DNA from: Candidatus Babelota bacterium
GTDB taxonomy: Bacteria; Babelota; Babeliae; Babelales; JAUPTZ01
DNA length: 7,786 nt
NCBI GenBank assembly: GCA_030917105.1
Contig: JAUPVI010000045.1
Coordinates: 1-7,786 of the forward strand
Direction: 5' to 3'
The first letter of the stretch is position 1; each line of letters starts with the position of its first letter. Positions 1-6,403 of this stretch are shown here, piece by piece. The notes under the pieces are model-generated. The model saw only the letters and a program-made list of their open reading frames with translations, ran no database searches and was not told where the DNA came from. The translations under genes were made by a program, and so were the position numbers.

Positions 1-915
1 TGCGCGTGCTGGCTTAAATCCTGGAAGAGCTTCGACTGGTTGGCGGAAATGGAAGAAGGTATCGCCGATACGTGCTTCACGAACTGTCTTCATGCCGCAG
101 ATGATAAAGCCCACTTGGCCGGTGTAGAGCCCTTTGGTTTGTACTGGATCTGGATGCATGATGCCAATATTTAAAATTTCGTACGAATCACCGGTGTTTG
201 CTGAGGTAATTTTATCTCCCTTTGTTACGCAACCGTCGATGACTTCGATTAAACACACAATACCTTGATATTCGTCGAACCATGAGTCAAAAAGGAGTGC
301 TTTAAACGGTTTTGTAGCATCGCCAGTTGGTTGCGGGGTGCGCTTGATGATTTCAGCAATAACTATGTCAAGATTGATGTTTGCTTTTGCGGAAGCCAAA
401 ATGATGTCTTGGCGATCAATATCAAAAATGTTTTTCATTTCAATCGCTATGCGCTCTGGGTCGGCGGCAGCCATATCGATCTTATTGATTACGGGAATGA
501 TGGTCAGGTCTTGCTCAAATGCATGATAAAAGTTTGCCATCGTTTGTGCCTGTACCCCTTGTGCAGCGTCAACAAGAAGAACGGCTGCTTGGCACGCAGC
601 AAGCGAGCGCGAAACTTCGTAACTAAAGTCAACGTGGCCTGGAGTATCAATCAAGTTTAAAAGGTAGGTAACGCCGTCGAGTGTATAAAAGAGGGTTGAT
701 GATTGCGCTTTAACCGTGATGCCACGTTCTCGTTCAACTTGGAGCCGATCTAGAAATTGCTCATTTTTGGTACGTGTGTTGATAGTGCCAGTCATCTCGA
801 GAAGGCGGTCAGCTAGAGTTGATTTGCCGTGGTCGATGTGGGCAATGATGGAAAAGTTACGGATAACTTTTGGCGTAAACTGTTCTAATTTATCAATATA
901 TTTTTCAGTGCTCAT
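1..915 (-). CDS. lepA: Elongation factor 4 (LepA/GUF1 family GTPase), N-terminal part, runs off the window
   Basis: EF4 is a ribosome-binding translational GTPase that acts on stalled or mis-translocated ribosomes. Reading leftward from the ATG at 915-913, 305 codons are open to the window edge, about half of a usual ~600-aa protein. All GTPase motifs are present: P-loop AHIDHGKST (25-33), the switch I stretch ERERGIT (61-67), DTPGH (90-94), NKID (144-147) and SAK (175-177). Domain II follows from about residue 205 and the fragment stops just after LPGFKPA. Residues around switch I (RLQVERERGITVKAQ) and YLLNLIDTPGH read more like mitochondrial GUF1 than like the bacterial LepA proteins I can recall. 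No N-terminal targeting peptide is seen, only about 16 residues before the conserved VIRNFSIIAHIDHG. The gene starts 16 nt after the FeoA-like stop, with only a weak AGG as ribosome site, so it is probably co-transcribed with argS and possibly translationally coupled. The C-terminal half lies outside the window. Confidence 0.96.
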   Translation of the reverse strand, partial: MSTEKYIDKLEQFTPKVIRNFSIIAHIDHGKSTLADRLLEMTGTINTRTKNEQFLDRLQVERERGITVKAQSSTLFYTLDGVTYLLNLIDTPGHVDFSYEVSRSLAACQAAVLLVDAAQGVQAQTMANFYHAFEQDLTIIPVINKIDMAAADPERIAIEMKNIFDIDRQDIILASAKANINLDIVIAEIIKRTPQPTGDATKPFKALLFDSWFDEYQGIVCLIEVIDGCVTKGDKITSANTGDSYEILNIGIMHPDPVQTKGLYTGQVGFIICGMKTVREARIGDTFFHFRQPVEALPGFKPARA

Positions 916-931
916 GGGTACAAACCTAACG

Positions 932-1168
932 TTAAAGCGGACGAATTTTTATAGAAGCAGCCAGGCGGCGACTGATGGCAAATAAGCTGCGCGTGTCTGT
1001 TGAAATACACACCGGTTGCGTTTCAGAAAGTTCTGACTGCTGAACCTTTGTAAGTGTGCAGCCAACATAAATGCCGATTGCATGCAATCGTTGTTCTTCA
1101 GGGCTTGGTGCTGTAACGGCTATTACCGTAGCAGCATGATCGCAATCAAGTTCAAGCAGAGTCATCAT
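932..1168 (-). CDS. Small FeoA-like SH3-fold protein
   Basis: A 78-aa protein with the layout of a FeoA domain: an N-terminal LLELDCDHAATV strand segment, then RLHAIGIYVG (27-36), matching the RL..lGi..G core of FeoA, a basic/polar strand, and a C-terminal RRLAASIKI matching the usual l.r..A..I.v ending. FeoA domains are small cytoplasmic SH3-like folds that support FeoB ferrous iron transport or occur as regulatory C-terminal domains of DtxR-type repressors. I chose the ATG at 1168 over an upstream in-frame ATG at 1207 because the latter lies inside argS. The chosen ATG sits 1 nt after the argS TAG and has a GGGAGAG ribosome site 8 nt upstream. A second ATG follows directly at 1165. No FeoB and no DNA-binding domain is visible nearby, so a role in iron uptake is family inference only. 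Coupled translation after argS is likely. Confidence 0.72.
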   Translation of the reverse strand: MMTLLELDCDHAATVIAVTAPSPEEQRLHAIGIYVGCTLTKVQQSELSETQPVCISTDTRSLFAISRRLAASIKIRPL

Positions 1169-1169
1169 G

Positions 1170-2840
1170 CTACATGCTCTCCCGTCGTGAAAGGCCGAGT
1201 AAGTCAAGCGTAAGCCCTAGGGTTTGCTGTGTTACTGCTATCAAGGCAAGTCGGCGTGCTGTTGTTTCAGGCTGCGCCGCGTCAACTACGCGGTTATTAG
1301 TGTAAAAAGTATGAAAAACTTGCGCTAGATCGAGAGCATAGGTTGCTAGCATATGTGTAGCGTATTGTGTTGCAACAGCGTTTAATGCGCCACCAAACCC
1401 AAGTAATTTTTTAAGAACCGCTATCTCTTCACTGGTGCATGCACCGAAGGTGATATCGGCGGTAATACCAAGGTCAGTTGCTTTTTGCATGATGCTTAAC
1501 GTGCGAACATACGCGTACTGGAGATAGAAAACCGGGTTTTCTTGTGATTGCTTGAGCGCAATATCGATGTCTAGCTCTAGATGTGAGTCAGCTTTTTTGT
1601 GTAAGAAAAAGAAGCGTGCGGCATCAACGCCGACCGTATCAATTACTTCTCGTAGCCCGATGAAGTTTCCTGATCGCTTTGACATTTTGACTGGAGCGTC
1701 TCCTTGTTTGAGGCTCACGAGTTGGTAGAGAATAACATTGAGACGATTTGCATCATAACCGAGTGCGGCAAGAGTACCTTTGAGGCGTAGAACATACCCA
1801 TGATGGTCTTGACCAACAATGTCAATGAGTGTTTGTGCACCGCGTGCAAATTTATTTACGTGATAGGCGATATCTGGAGCGATGTACGTTAGGTTACCAT
1901 CCTGTTTGCGGATAACACGATCTTTGTCATCACCAAACTCAGTTGACTTAAACCATAACGCGCCATCTTTGGTATATAGAAATTTGCGGCGCTCAAGCTC
2001 GCTTAACGCGTCGGTAATAGCACCGCTATTGTGTAGTGATAATTCTGAGAACCAGGAGTCGAGTTTTACGCCATAGTCAGCAAGTTCTTCTTTTTGCTGC
2101 GCAATTAGTCTGTTTTTTGCATACGAGGTGAAAAAATTAATGTCATTTTCGAGAAGAACGCTGCTTCCGTGCTCCTGAACGCATTCTTCAGCTATTTCGA
2201 TAAGGTATTCCCCATGATAGCCTTCTTCTGGAATTTCAGCGGCGCCGCCGAGGAGCTCAATACAGCGCGCTTTAAGCGAGGTACCAAGCTTTTGCATTTG
2301 AGACCCAGCATCGTTAATGTAGAACTCGGTTGTTACGTCGTGCCCAATGAAGCGTAGTACGTGGGCAAGAATGTCGCCAATAATGGCGTTTCGTCCGTGG
2401 CCTAGGTGTAGTGGTCCCGTTGGATTGGCGCTGACATATTCGATGAGGTAAGAATGTGGCTCTTGTTTTGTTTCGGCCTTAAAGAACGCAATAGGAGAAG
2501 TGCTTATTTGTTGCACCAGCGACGCCCACGCTTGGGGAGCAAGTGTAATATTGATGAATCCGGGACCAGCAATTTCGATATGGGAAAGGGAGCTGTATTG
2601 ATTGAGCTCAATTTGGCTTTTGATAGCGGCCACAATCTGTTCAGCAATCGCACGCGGCGGTTTTTTGAGCGCTCGCGCCAATGTCATGGCGGCGTTTGTT
2701 GTTAGGTCTCCTTGGTGATGCGATGTAGTGTCAAGGAGTGTAACAGTGGTGCCGGCAGCACGAACCTCTTCCGAAGTAAGCGAAACGGCGTCAGCGATGA
2801 GAGAAAGAAGCGTGTCAGATAGTGCCCGGATAGTAAACAT
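1170..2840 (-). CDS. argS: Arginyl-tRNA synthetase (class I)
   Basis: A cytoplasmic enzyme that charges tRNA-Arg with arginine using ATP. The 556-aa length is normal for bacterial ArgS. The N-terminal additive domain (about 1-115) includes HHQGDLTTNAAMTLAR and GPGFINITL. The catalytic Rossmann domain has the HIGH-class motif as HLGH (145-148, in SANPTGPLHLGHGRNA), the FYINDAG stretch (173-179) and IVGQDHHGYV (341-350). KMSKR is intact at 385-389, followed by SGNFIGLREVID. The alpha-helical anticodon-binding domain begins near NPVFYLQYAYVR (435-446). The protein ends LLGLSRRESM, a variant of the usual APERM-type ending. The ATG at 2840 is preceded by AAGAG at suitable spacing. The barrel gene ends 54 nt upstream and I see no convincing promoter in that gap, so read-through from it is possible. 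The gene is followed 1 nt later by the FeoA-like gene. Confidence 0.98.
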   Translation of the reverse strand: MFTIRALSDTLLSLIADAVSLTSEEVRAAGTTVTLLDTTSHHQGDLTTNAAMTLARALKKPPRAIAEQIVAAIKSQIELNQYSSLSHIEIAGPGFINITLAPQAWASLVQQISTSPIAFFKAETKQEPHSYLIEYVSANPTGPLHLGHGRNAIIGDILAHVLRFIGHDVTTEFYINDAGSQMQKLGTSLKARCIELLGGAAEIPEEGYHGEYLIEIAEECVQEHGSSVLLENDINFFTSYAKNRLIAQQKEELADYGVKLDSWFSELSLHNSGAITDALSELERRKFLYTKDGALWFKSTEFGDDKDRVIRKQDGNLTYIAPDIAYHVNKFARGAQTLIDIVGQDHHGYVLRLKGTLAALGYDANRLNVILYQLVSLKQGDAPVKMSKRSGNFIGLREVIDTVGVDAARFFFLHKKADSHLELDIDIALKQSQENPVFYLQYAYVRTLSIMQKATDLGITADITFGACTSEEIAVLKKLLGFGGALNAVATQYATHMLATYALDLAQVFHTFYTNNRVVDAAQPETTARRLALIAVTQQTLGLTLDLLGLSRRESM

Positions 2841-2894
2841 AAAAATACTCTTGATTCAGAATGGTAAAACGGGCGCTATCGTACCAAAGAGTGC

Positions 2895-4196
2895 TTAAAA
2901 GGTCCAACGAATACTCAGTTCACCACCGCCAACGTAAATACGACTTGCGCTTGAGGAATGCTGACCCATCACCGGCCAGTACACTGCAAAGTCGATTTGT
3001 GGTACAAATCGGTGGTTGTCGCTCGGGGTATAGCCAAATCGTGTAAAGATGGTGTGGTTCTTCCATTTAGTGAGGCGCGGGTCACTATTCAAGCGAGCAT
3101 TTTGGGCGCCGGGGCTTGTGGAGAGGCCAGAACCGGTTAGGACAGTGCTGTCTTGTAGAGTAAGCTGGGTAAGCTCTTGATAGCTAAAGTGATAGCCGCC
3201 GGTTATGAAGAAGCCAAGAAAGCGATTAAGACTTACGCCGGCCTCAAATACCCACAAGGAGCCCGGGTCTTTGAGTACAATACCAGTGCCGAGGAGTGGC
3301 GGTCCACTAAAGTAAGAATCGGCGCTAGTATCGTCGCGCGCTATGTGAAGGGTGTCGGCATACCGCCCGTACGAGGTCGTAGCAGCTGATATTTCCACTC
3401 CAACATGATTGGTTACTTGAGCGATAAGGTCTATTTGAGCACTGTATCCATGGGTTTGGTTGCGTGGGAGAAACGCAGGGGAGAGCGGGTGATCAAAGTG
3501 TGTTGGCTTGAAGGTATATCCGGCGAGTAAGGTTCCGCTAATTTCTTTGATAAAATTGTCGGTGAGATTTGCCTGCCCGTGCCATCCTAGGAAGTAGCCG
3601 GCTCGTTCAAGAGCTAGCTTGTGGTTTGTGTAAGAAATGCCAGGGAGATTGTTGGCTCCTAGGATTTGGTCAAAATGATCGGTGAAAGAAGTCACATGTG
3701 CGTTATACTTATCCGGGCCGCTTGGCAATGGTTTTTGCGCCATAATCTGGTCAACGAATTGAAGGTTGAGACGCAAAAATAAGCCGCTAAAGATGTAGTG
3801 GGTGTATGCCATGTGGTACGATTGGAGTTGGTAGTAGTTGTTCGGATCATTAAAACGAAGAGTAGCATCTACTGCAGGGTTTGTTACTGATTCTGAGCCA
3901 CTTGCGTTGAAATAGGTGTAGTTAATGCTGCCAGAGGGAGTGGTAAGCCCTTTGTAAAATTGACCTATTTGCGGTGTTCCGTATTGTTCTAGAAATGGTA
4001 CCTGACTGCCAGTGCCGTTGTAGCTGGATCGGCCTTCAGTTTTGCTCGCAGCAAAAGAAACAGTAGCGGCTTTTTTTTCAAACCCACGCACTAAAAAGTG
4101 TGGTGCAACTGGTTCTTCTGGACTTACATAAAACAGTGCGCCGCCCAGTGATGATGCGGTGAGCGCAAATAGGGGCAAGAGTGATGTGATACGCAT
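2895..4196 (-). CDS. Exported outer-membrane beta-barrel-type protein
   Basis: A 433-aa protein of unrecognised family. The N-terminus (MRITSLLPLFALTASSLGGALF) is a signal peptide: one basic residue, a hydrophobic core and small residues near the likely cleavage site. The mature part is rich in Gly, Ser, Thr, Tyr and Phe with alternating polar/aromatic stretches and no long hydrophobic helix. It has no cysteine that I can find. It ends GGGELSIRWTF, with the terminal Phe and alternating pattern used by the BAM machinery to recognise outer-membrane barrels. Examples of likely strands are HTIFTRFGYTP, FVPQIDFAVYWPV and IYVGGGELSIRWTF. It could be a porin or a surface barrel; substrate and role cannot be read from the sequence. 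The ATG at 4196 has GAGGAG about 11 nt upstream. It is divergent from the phosphatidyltransferase gene and probably driven by the promoter at 4249-4278. Confidence 0.8.
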   Translation of the reverse strand: MRITSLLPLFALTASSLGGALFYVSPEEPVAPHFLVRGFEKKAATVSFAASKTEGRSSYNGTGSQVPFLEQYGTPQIGQFYKGLTTPSGSINYTYFNASGSESVTNPAVDATLRFNDPNNYYQLQSYHMAYTHYIFSGLFLRLNLQFVDQIMAQKPLPSGPDKYNAHVTSFTDHFDQILGANNLPGISYTNHKLALERAGYFLGWHGQANLTDNFIKEISGTLLAGYTFKPTHFDHPLSPAFLPRNQTHGYSAQIDLIAQVTNHVGVEISAATTSYGRYADTLHIARDDTSADSYFSGPPLLGTGIVLKDPGSLWVFEAGVSLNRFLGFFITGGYHFSYQELTQLTLQDSTVLTGSGLSTSPGAQNARLNSDPRLTKWKNHTIFTRFGYTPSDNHRFVPQIDFAVYWPVMGQHSSSASRIYVGGGELSIRWTF

Positions 4197-4248
4197 GTGG
4201 ATGCTGTCTCCTCAAGGGAAAATAGAAAAATGGGTCAATGTGGAGGAC

Positions 4249-4278
4249 AGTGTAGCCAGAAAGGTACGCGTTTGCCAA
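4249..4278 (-). promoter_or_regulatory. Probable sigma70-type promoter of the barrel gene
   Basis: On the minus strand, TTGGCA (4278-4273) and TACACT (4254-4249) are separated by 18 bp and lie about 55 nt upstream of the barrel gene start. Its -35 box occupies almost the same bases as the -35 of the plus-strand promoter. The match is fair rather than perfect. Confidence 0.45.
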
Positions 4279-4299
4279 GAGTCTAAAGTTCGTTATACT
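4272..4299 (+). promoter_or_regulatory. Sigma70-type promoter of the phosphatidyltransferase gene
   Basis: TTGCCA (4272-4277) and TATACT (4294-4299) are separated by 16 bp. Each box differs from consensus at one position. The -10 lies 26 nt before the ATG at 4326, giving a short leader containing the GAGG ribosome site (4317-4320). Confidence 0.7.
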
Positions 4300-4325
4300 C
4301 TGGCTTTGAAAAAAATGAGGTTTTT

Positions 4326-4910
4326 ATGAATGTGGCGCATGGCCCGCGATGGGTGACGGTTTCAAATTTTCTTTCGTTCCTGCGGCTTTTGTTTGCACCT
4401 TTTATTGTCTGGGCACTGCTTAATCAGGAGTGGCAGTCTGCGTGTATCTTATTTGCGGTTGGTAGTGTTACAGATTTACTTGACGGGTATCTTGCGCGGC
4501 GATTGCAAGAAGAAACAGTAGTGGGGCAGTATCTGGATCCAATAGCGGACAAAGTATTTTTGACTGCTTCTTTTGCGTCGCTTGCCTATGTTCAGTTGGA
4601 TACGGTGGCGTTACCAGCTTGGTTTATTTGGCTGGTTTTTATTCGTGAGCTAATAATTTTGAGCGGTGGTAGTGTTTTAGTGTGGCTTTCGGCTGGTGAG
4701 AATATGACGCCATCAGTGTGGGGGAAGTTGACAACCGCTGGTTACATGCTTCTTATCCTGTGGTTATTCCTTTGTTACTTTGCGCGATGGCTTCCGGCAA
4801 AAAGCTTTAATGTGGCATTAGCGCTAGTGGCGAGTACAGCCTGTATGTCGCTATTACATTACTGTTGGCGAGGGTGGGCGCTGATCAGGTGTTGTTATCG
4901 GAGAAGATGA
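4326..4910 (+). CDS. pgsA: CDP-alcohol phosphatidyltransferase, probably phosphatidylglycerophosphate synthase
   Basis: A 194-aa integral membrane enzyme that transfers a phosphatidyl group from CDP-diacylglycerol to an alcohol. The full signature D-x2-DG-x2-AR-x8-G-x3-D-x3-D is present: D50, D53, G54, A57, R58, G67, D71 and D75. These residues bind the metal and the CDP moiety, and D75 is the expected catalytic base. The start SNFLSFLRLLFAPFIVWAL resembles the PNxLTxxR opening of PgsA, and four or five further hydrophobic segments follow. Length and layout fit PgsA (glycerol-3-phosphate as acceptor, first step to phosphatidylglycerol). A CDP-alcohol-type cardiolipin synthase cannot be excluded, because acceptor choice is not readable from the motif. 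The start has GAGG five nt upstream. The gene has its own promoter and is followed by a strong hairpin terminator 125 nt downstream. Confidence 0.85.
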   Translation: MNVAHGPRWVTVSNFLSFLRLLFAPFIVWALLNQEWQSACILFAVGSVTDLLDGYLARRLQEETVVGQYLDPIADKVFLTASFASLAYVQLDTVALPAWFIWLVFIRELIILSGGSVLVWLSAGENMTPSVWGKLTTAGYMLLILWLFLCYFARWLPAKSFNVALALVASTACMSLLHYCWRGWALIRCCYRRR

Positions 4911-5035
4911 AGTTGGATACGTCGTGTTGGTCGATAGATTCAAAATAATTATAGAAAAATTTGGGGGGATTATGTATTATCCGCTTGCCAAATGAACCGC
5001 AAATAGGTTTTTTCGGTGGAAGAAGGAGCTTTCGT

Positions 5036-5076
5036 AAGAAAAAGGGAGAGTTTTTTAAAAACTCTCCCTTTTTCTT
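5036..5076. terminator. Strong, probably bidirectional intrinsic terminator
   Basis: The arms 5036-5055 and 5057-5076 are perfect 20-bp inverted repeats around one central base. The core is GGGAGAG/CTCTCCC, flanked outside by A-run/T-run and with T/A bases in the centre that form the loop. A T-run follows the GC core on either strand, as expected for Rho-independent termination. It ends transcription after the phosphatidyltransferase gene and insulates the gene at 5141. Confidence 0.9.
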
Positions 5077-5104
5077 GCAAATGGCGAGCTTCTTTATCTA
5101 ATAT
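5075..5104 (+). promoter_or_regulatory. Candidate promoter for the exported-protein genes at 5141-6239
   Basis: TTGCAA (5075-5080) directly abuts the terminator and is followed after 18 bp by TAATAT (5099-5104). An alternative -10 is TCTAAT (5097-5102) with a 16-bp spacer. The spacing is plausible and the location right, but the AT-rich context makes chance matches likely. Confidence 0.4.
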
Positions 5105-5140
5105 GCCGGTGCATAATTAGAGCCGTAAGGGGCATTTAGA

Positions 5141-5821
5141 ATGATTCTTCGCGTAATATTTCTTTTTATTGGCCTGTGGTCAGGGAGTCTTTCTTCATTT
5201 GTTGATGATGCTGCTGCATGGGGGAATGCGGCTCTAGAGCAGATTCAAACCTTGCAAACAGTGGTAACGGCACGCGCTAATTATTTCTCTTCTCCCAATG
5301 ATGTCGTTCTTGCTGCGCAGTATTTAACTGATGCAAAAAAAAGCCTGCAGTTATTTATTGATGATAGCCAGTCGGCGGAAGTTGGTTGGTTTTTAGTAGA
5401 GGAAATTGCAAAAAAAATAGGGACTGTGGGCACTGATGTATGGATTGGTAATGATGTTTCTGGGTATCTTGCTGAGTTTGCCAATCAATCTGATATAAAT
5501 GGGTTTGGTACTGTTGGCTCAAATACGCGTGTATGGTCGACAACTTTCTGTATTGAAGTGCGTCGGCATATTTTTGGTCAATTACTTAGGGCCCTCCGTC
5601 TTATTCCACTGACAACACCTACGCGGCTGCAAGCACAACCGCCTCGTAAGCATAAACTTTCGCGGGCTCCCGGTGTTGACTGGCTACCGCCAAAACGTGT
5701 GAGCCGTTGGAGGAAGGTGTCTCCATTGCTGAAAGCAGCAATAATTAGTGGGTGCGTTTCTTTGGTTCTTGTCGGTGGTGTTTATACTTTTGTGATGTTG
5801 CGGGAGCGCTTTCGTGGTTAG
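5141..5821 (+). CDS. Unrecognised exported protein with a C-terminal membrane anchor
   Basis: A 226-aa protein of no family I recognise. Residues 1-19 (MILRVIFLFIGLWSGSLSS) form a signal peptide. Residues about 20-95 look helical and amphipathic (AALEQIQTLQTVVTARANYF, then VVLAAQYLTDAKKSLQLFIDD). Residues 95-135 are Gly/Asn-rich. A Pro-containing, strongly basic stretch at 155-197 (PPRKHKLSR, PPKRVSRWRK) precedes one membrane helix at about 198-220 (AAIISGCVSLVLVGGVYTFVML), ending in the short tail RERFRG. There are two cysteines, one near 137 and one in the membrane helix. If the signal peptide is cleaved, the bulk sits outside the cytoplasm, but basic residues on both sides of the helix make topology uncertain. 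The ATG has AAGGGG 8 nt upstream. It overlaps the next gene by 8 nt and is probably co-translated with it. Confidence 0.8.
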   Translation: MILRVIFLFIGLWSGSLSSFVDDAAAWGNAALEQIQTLQTVVTARANYFSSPNDVVLAAQYLTDAKKSLQLFIDDSQSAEVGWFLVEEIAKKIGTVGTDVWIGNDVSGYLAEFANQSDINGFGTVGSNTRVWSTTFCIEVRRHIFGQLLRALRLIPLTTPTRLQAQPPRKHKLSRAPGVDWLPPKRVSRWRKVSPLLKAAIISGCVSLVLVGGVYTFVMLRERFRG

Positions 5822-6239
5822 AATAGTTTTTCTTATTTCTTTGTGTGGTGCGAGTTTGCTGGCTTCGGTTCCTAATTTTATCGTAGCACCGGTTGTAGAC
5901 AATGCCGAGCGATCTCGCAATGACGTGAAAGAGGACTTTGGTAATTCGCTTCACGTGTTGGTCGATACGTCTGCTCGTGTGCAAATGGCGGTTGGTAAGA
6001 ACATGATGCTTTTGGCTGCCTTGCAAAAATCTACTGCCGACCAGGCCGCGGCTTTGGTAGAGGATTCGGCGCCATTTAATGGTGCTTCAACAGCAAAAAT
6101 TGCTTATGCTCAGTCTAGTCTTGAGAAAGAAGTTACAGCTTTTGAGCAAATTCTTGCGCAACTTGAGAATTTGACGGTTAGGGTTGGTTCGCTTATTCGG
6201 CTTGAAGATGGCGGTGCAACTTTTGAAAAGCAAAAGTGA
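5814..6239 (+). CDS. Unrecognised small exported helical protein (GTG start)
   Basis: A 141-aa protein with no recognised family. The GTG at 5814 overlaps the upstream stop by 8 nt and has GGGAG (5802-5806) 7 nt before it, which supports this start. The frame then gives a typical signal peptide, MVRIVFLISLCGASLLA, with probable cleavage near residue 17. The mature chain is Ala/Leu/Glu-rich and predicted helical, with a heptad-like coiled-coil stretch at about 99-128 (AQSSLEKEVTAFEQILAQLENL). It ends in a polar tail (GGATFEKQK) with no membrane anchor. It is likely periplasmic or secreted and translated together with the membrane-anchored protein at 5141, suggesting the two act together. A cysteine at residue 11 lies within the signal peptide, but the surrounding residues do not make a convincing lipobox. 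Confidence 0.75.
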   Translation: MVRIVFLISLCGASLLASVPNFIVAPVVDNAERSRNDVKEDFGNSLHVLVDTSARVQMAVGKNMMLLAALQKSTADQAAALVEDSAPFNGASTAKIAYAQSSLEKEVTAFEQILAQLENLTVRVGSLIRLEDGGATFEKQK

Positions 6240-6260
6240 GTTTCAAGCAGTGATTATTGG

Positions 6261-6290
6261 TTAACATTTGTTTCTTATTGAATTTATATA
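6261..6290 (+). promoter_or_regulatory. Candidate promoter of the 449-aa protein gene
   Basis: TTAACA (6261-6266) and TATATA (6285-6290) are separated by 18 bp, directly after the previous gene. This would give a leader of about 105 nt containing the hairpin at 6359-6379. The region is AT-rich, so the match is only suggestive. Confidence 0.4.
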
Positions 6291-6358
6291 CATTTTTCTT
6301 GTAGTCTATTCTTGCTCGCTCATCCTTTGCACGTGCTCTTGTGTTCAAAGTGCGAGTA

Positions 6359-6379
6359 CCGCCATAAAAGAGATGGCGG
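6359..6379 (+). promoter_or_regulatory. GC-rich hairpin in the leader of the 449-aa protein gene
   Basis: CCGCCAT (6359-6365) and ATGGCGG (6373-6379) form a 7-bp stem with a 7-nt loop AAAAGAG, followed by the T-rich CGTCTTTTCATTTTT and then the ribosome site. It could be a terminator or attenuator for the upstream pair of genes, or a 5' leader structure. The interrupted T tract makes it weaker than the 5036 hairpin. Confidence 0.5.
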
Positions 6380-6403
6380 CGTCTTTTCATTTTTGGGGGA
6401 TTT

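Larger units (their letters stand above)
4911..5140. other. Intergenic region between the phosphatidyltransferase and the exported-protein cluster
   Basis: This AT-rich stretch has no convincing gene. It holds a possible weak promoter-like pair (TTGGTC near 4928 and TATAGA near 4951), then a run of six Gs followed by an ATG near 4972, the strong hairpin at 5036-5076, and a candidate promoter and ribosome site for the gene at 5141. The ATG after the G run opens only a short frame and is not called. Confidence 0.6.

Noticed and set aside
331..660. Plus-strand open frame of about 109 codons
   Set aside because: It lies entirely opposite the lepA coding frame, which has unmistakable GTPase motifs; the plus-strand translation has no recognisable signature.
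1169..1207. Upstream ATG at 1207 as the start of the FeoA-like gene
   Set aside because: It would overlap the argS end by 38 nt and add 13 residues with no FeoA similarity; the ATG at 1168 has a good ribosome site.
4078..4278. Minus-strand open frame of 66 codons covering the divergent promoter region
   Set aside because: It overlaps the barrel gene start and signal peptide in another frame and crosses both promoters; no supporting evidence.
4961..4996. Possible small peptide after a G-run and ATG near 4972
   Set aside because: The frame is very short and there is no similarity or independent support; only the leader resemblance to 6391-6406 is noted.
5814..5870. Lipoprotein signal at Cys11 of the 141-aa protein
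   Set aside because: The residues before the cysteine (FLISLC) do not give a good lipobox with small residues at -3 to -1, and the hydrophobic stretch continues past it; ordinary cleavage near residue 17 fits better.
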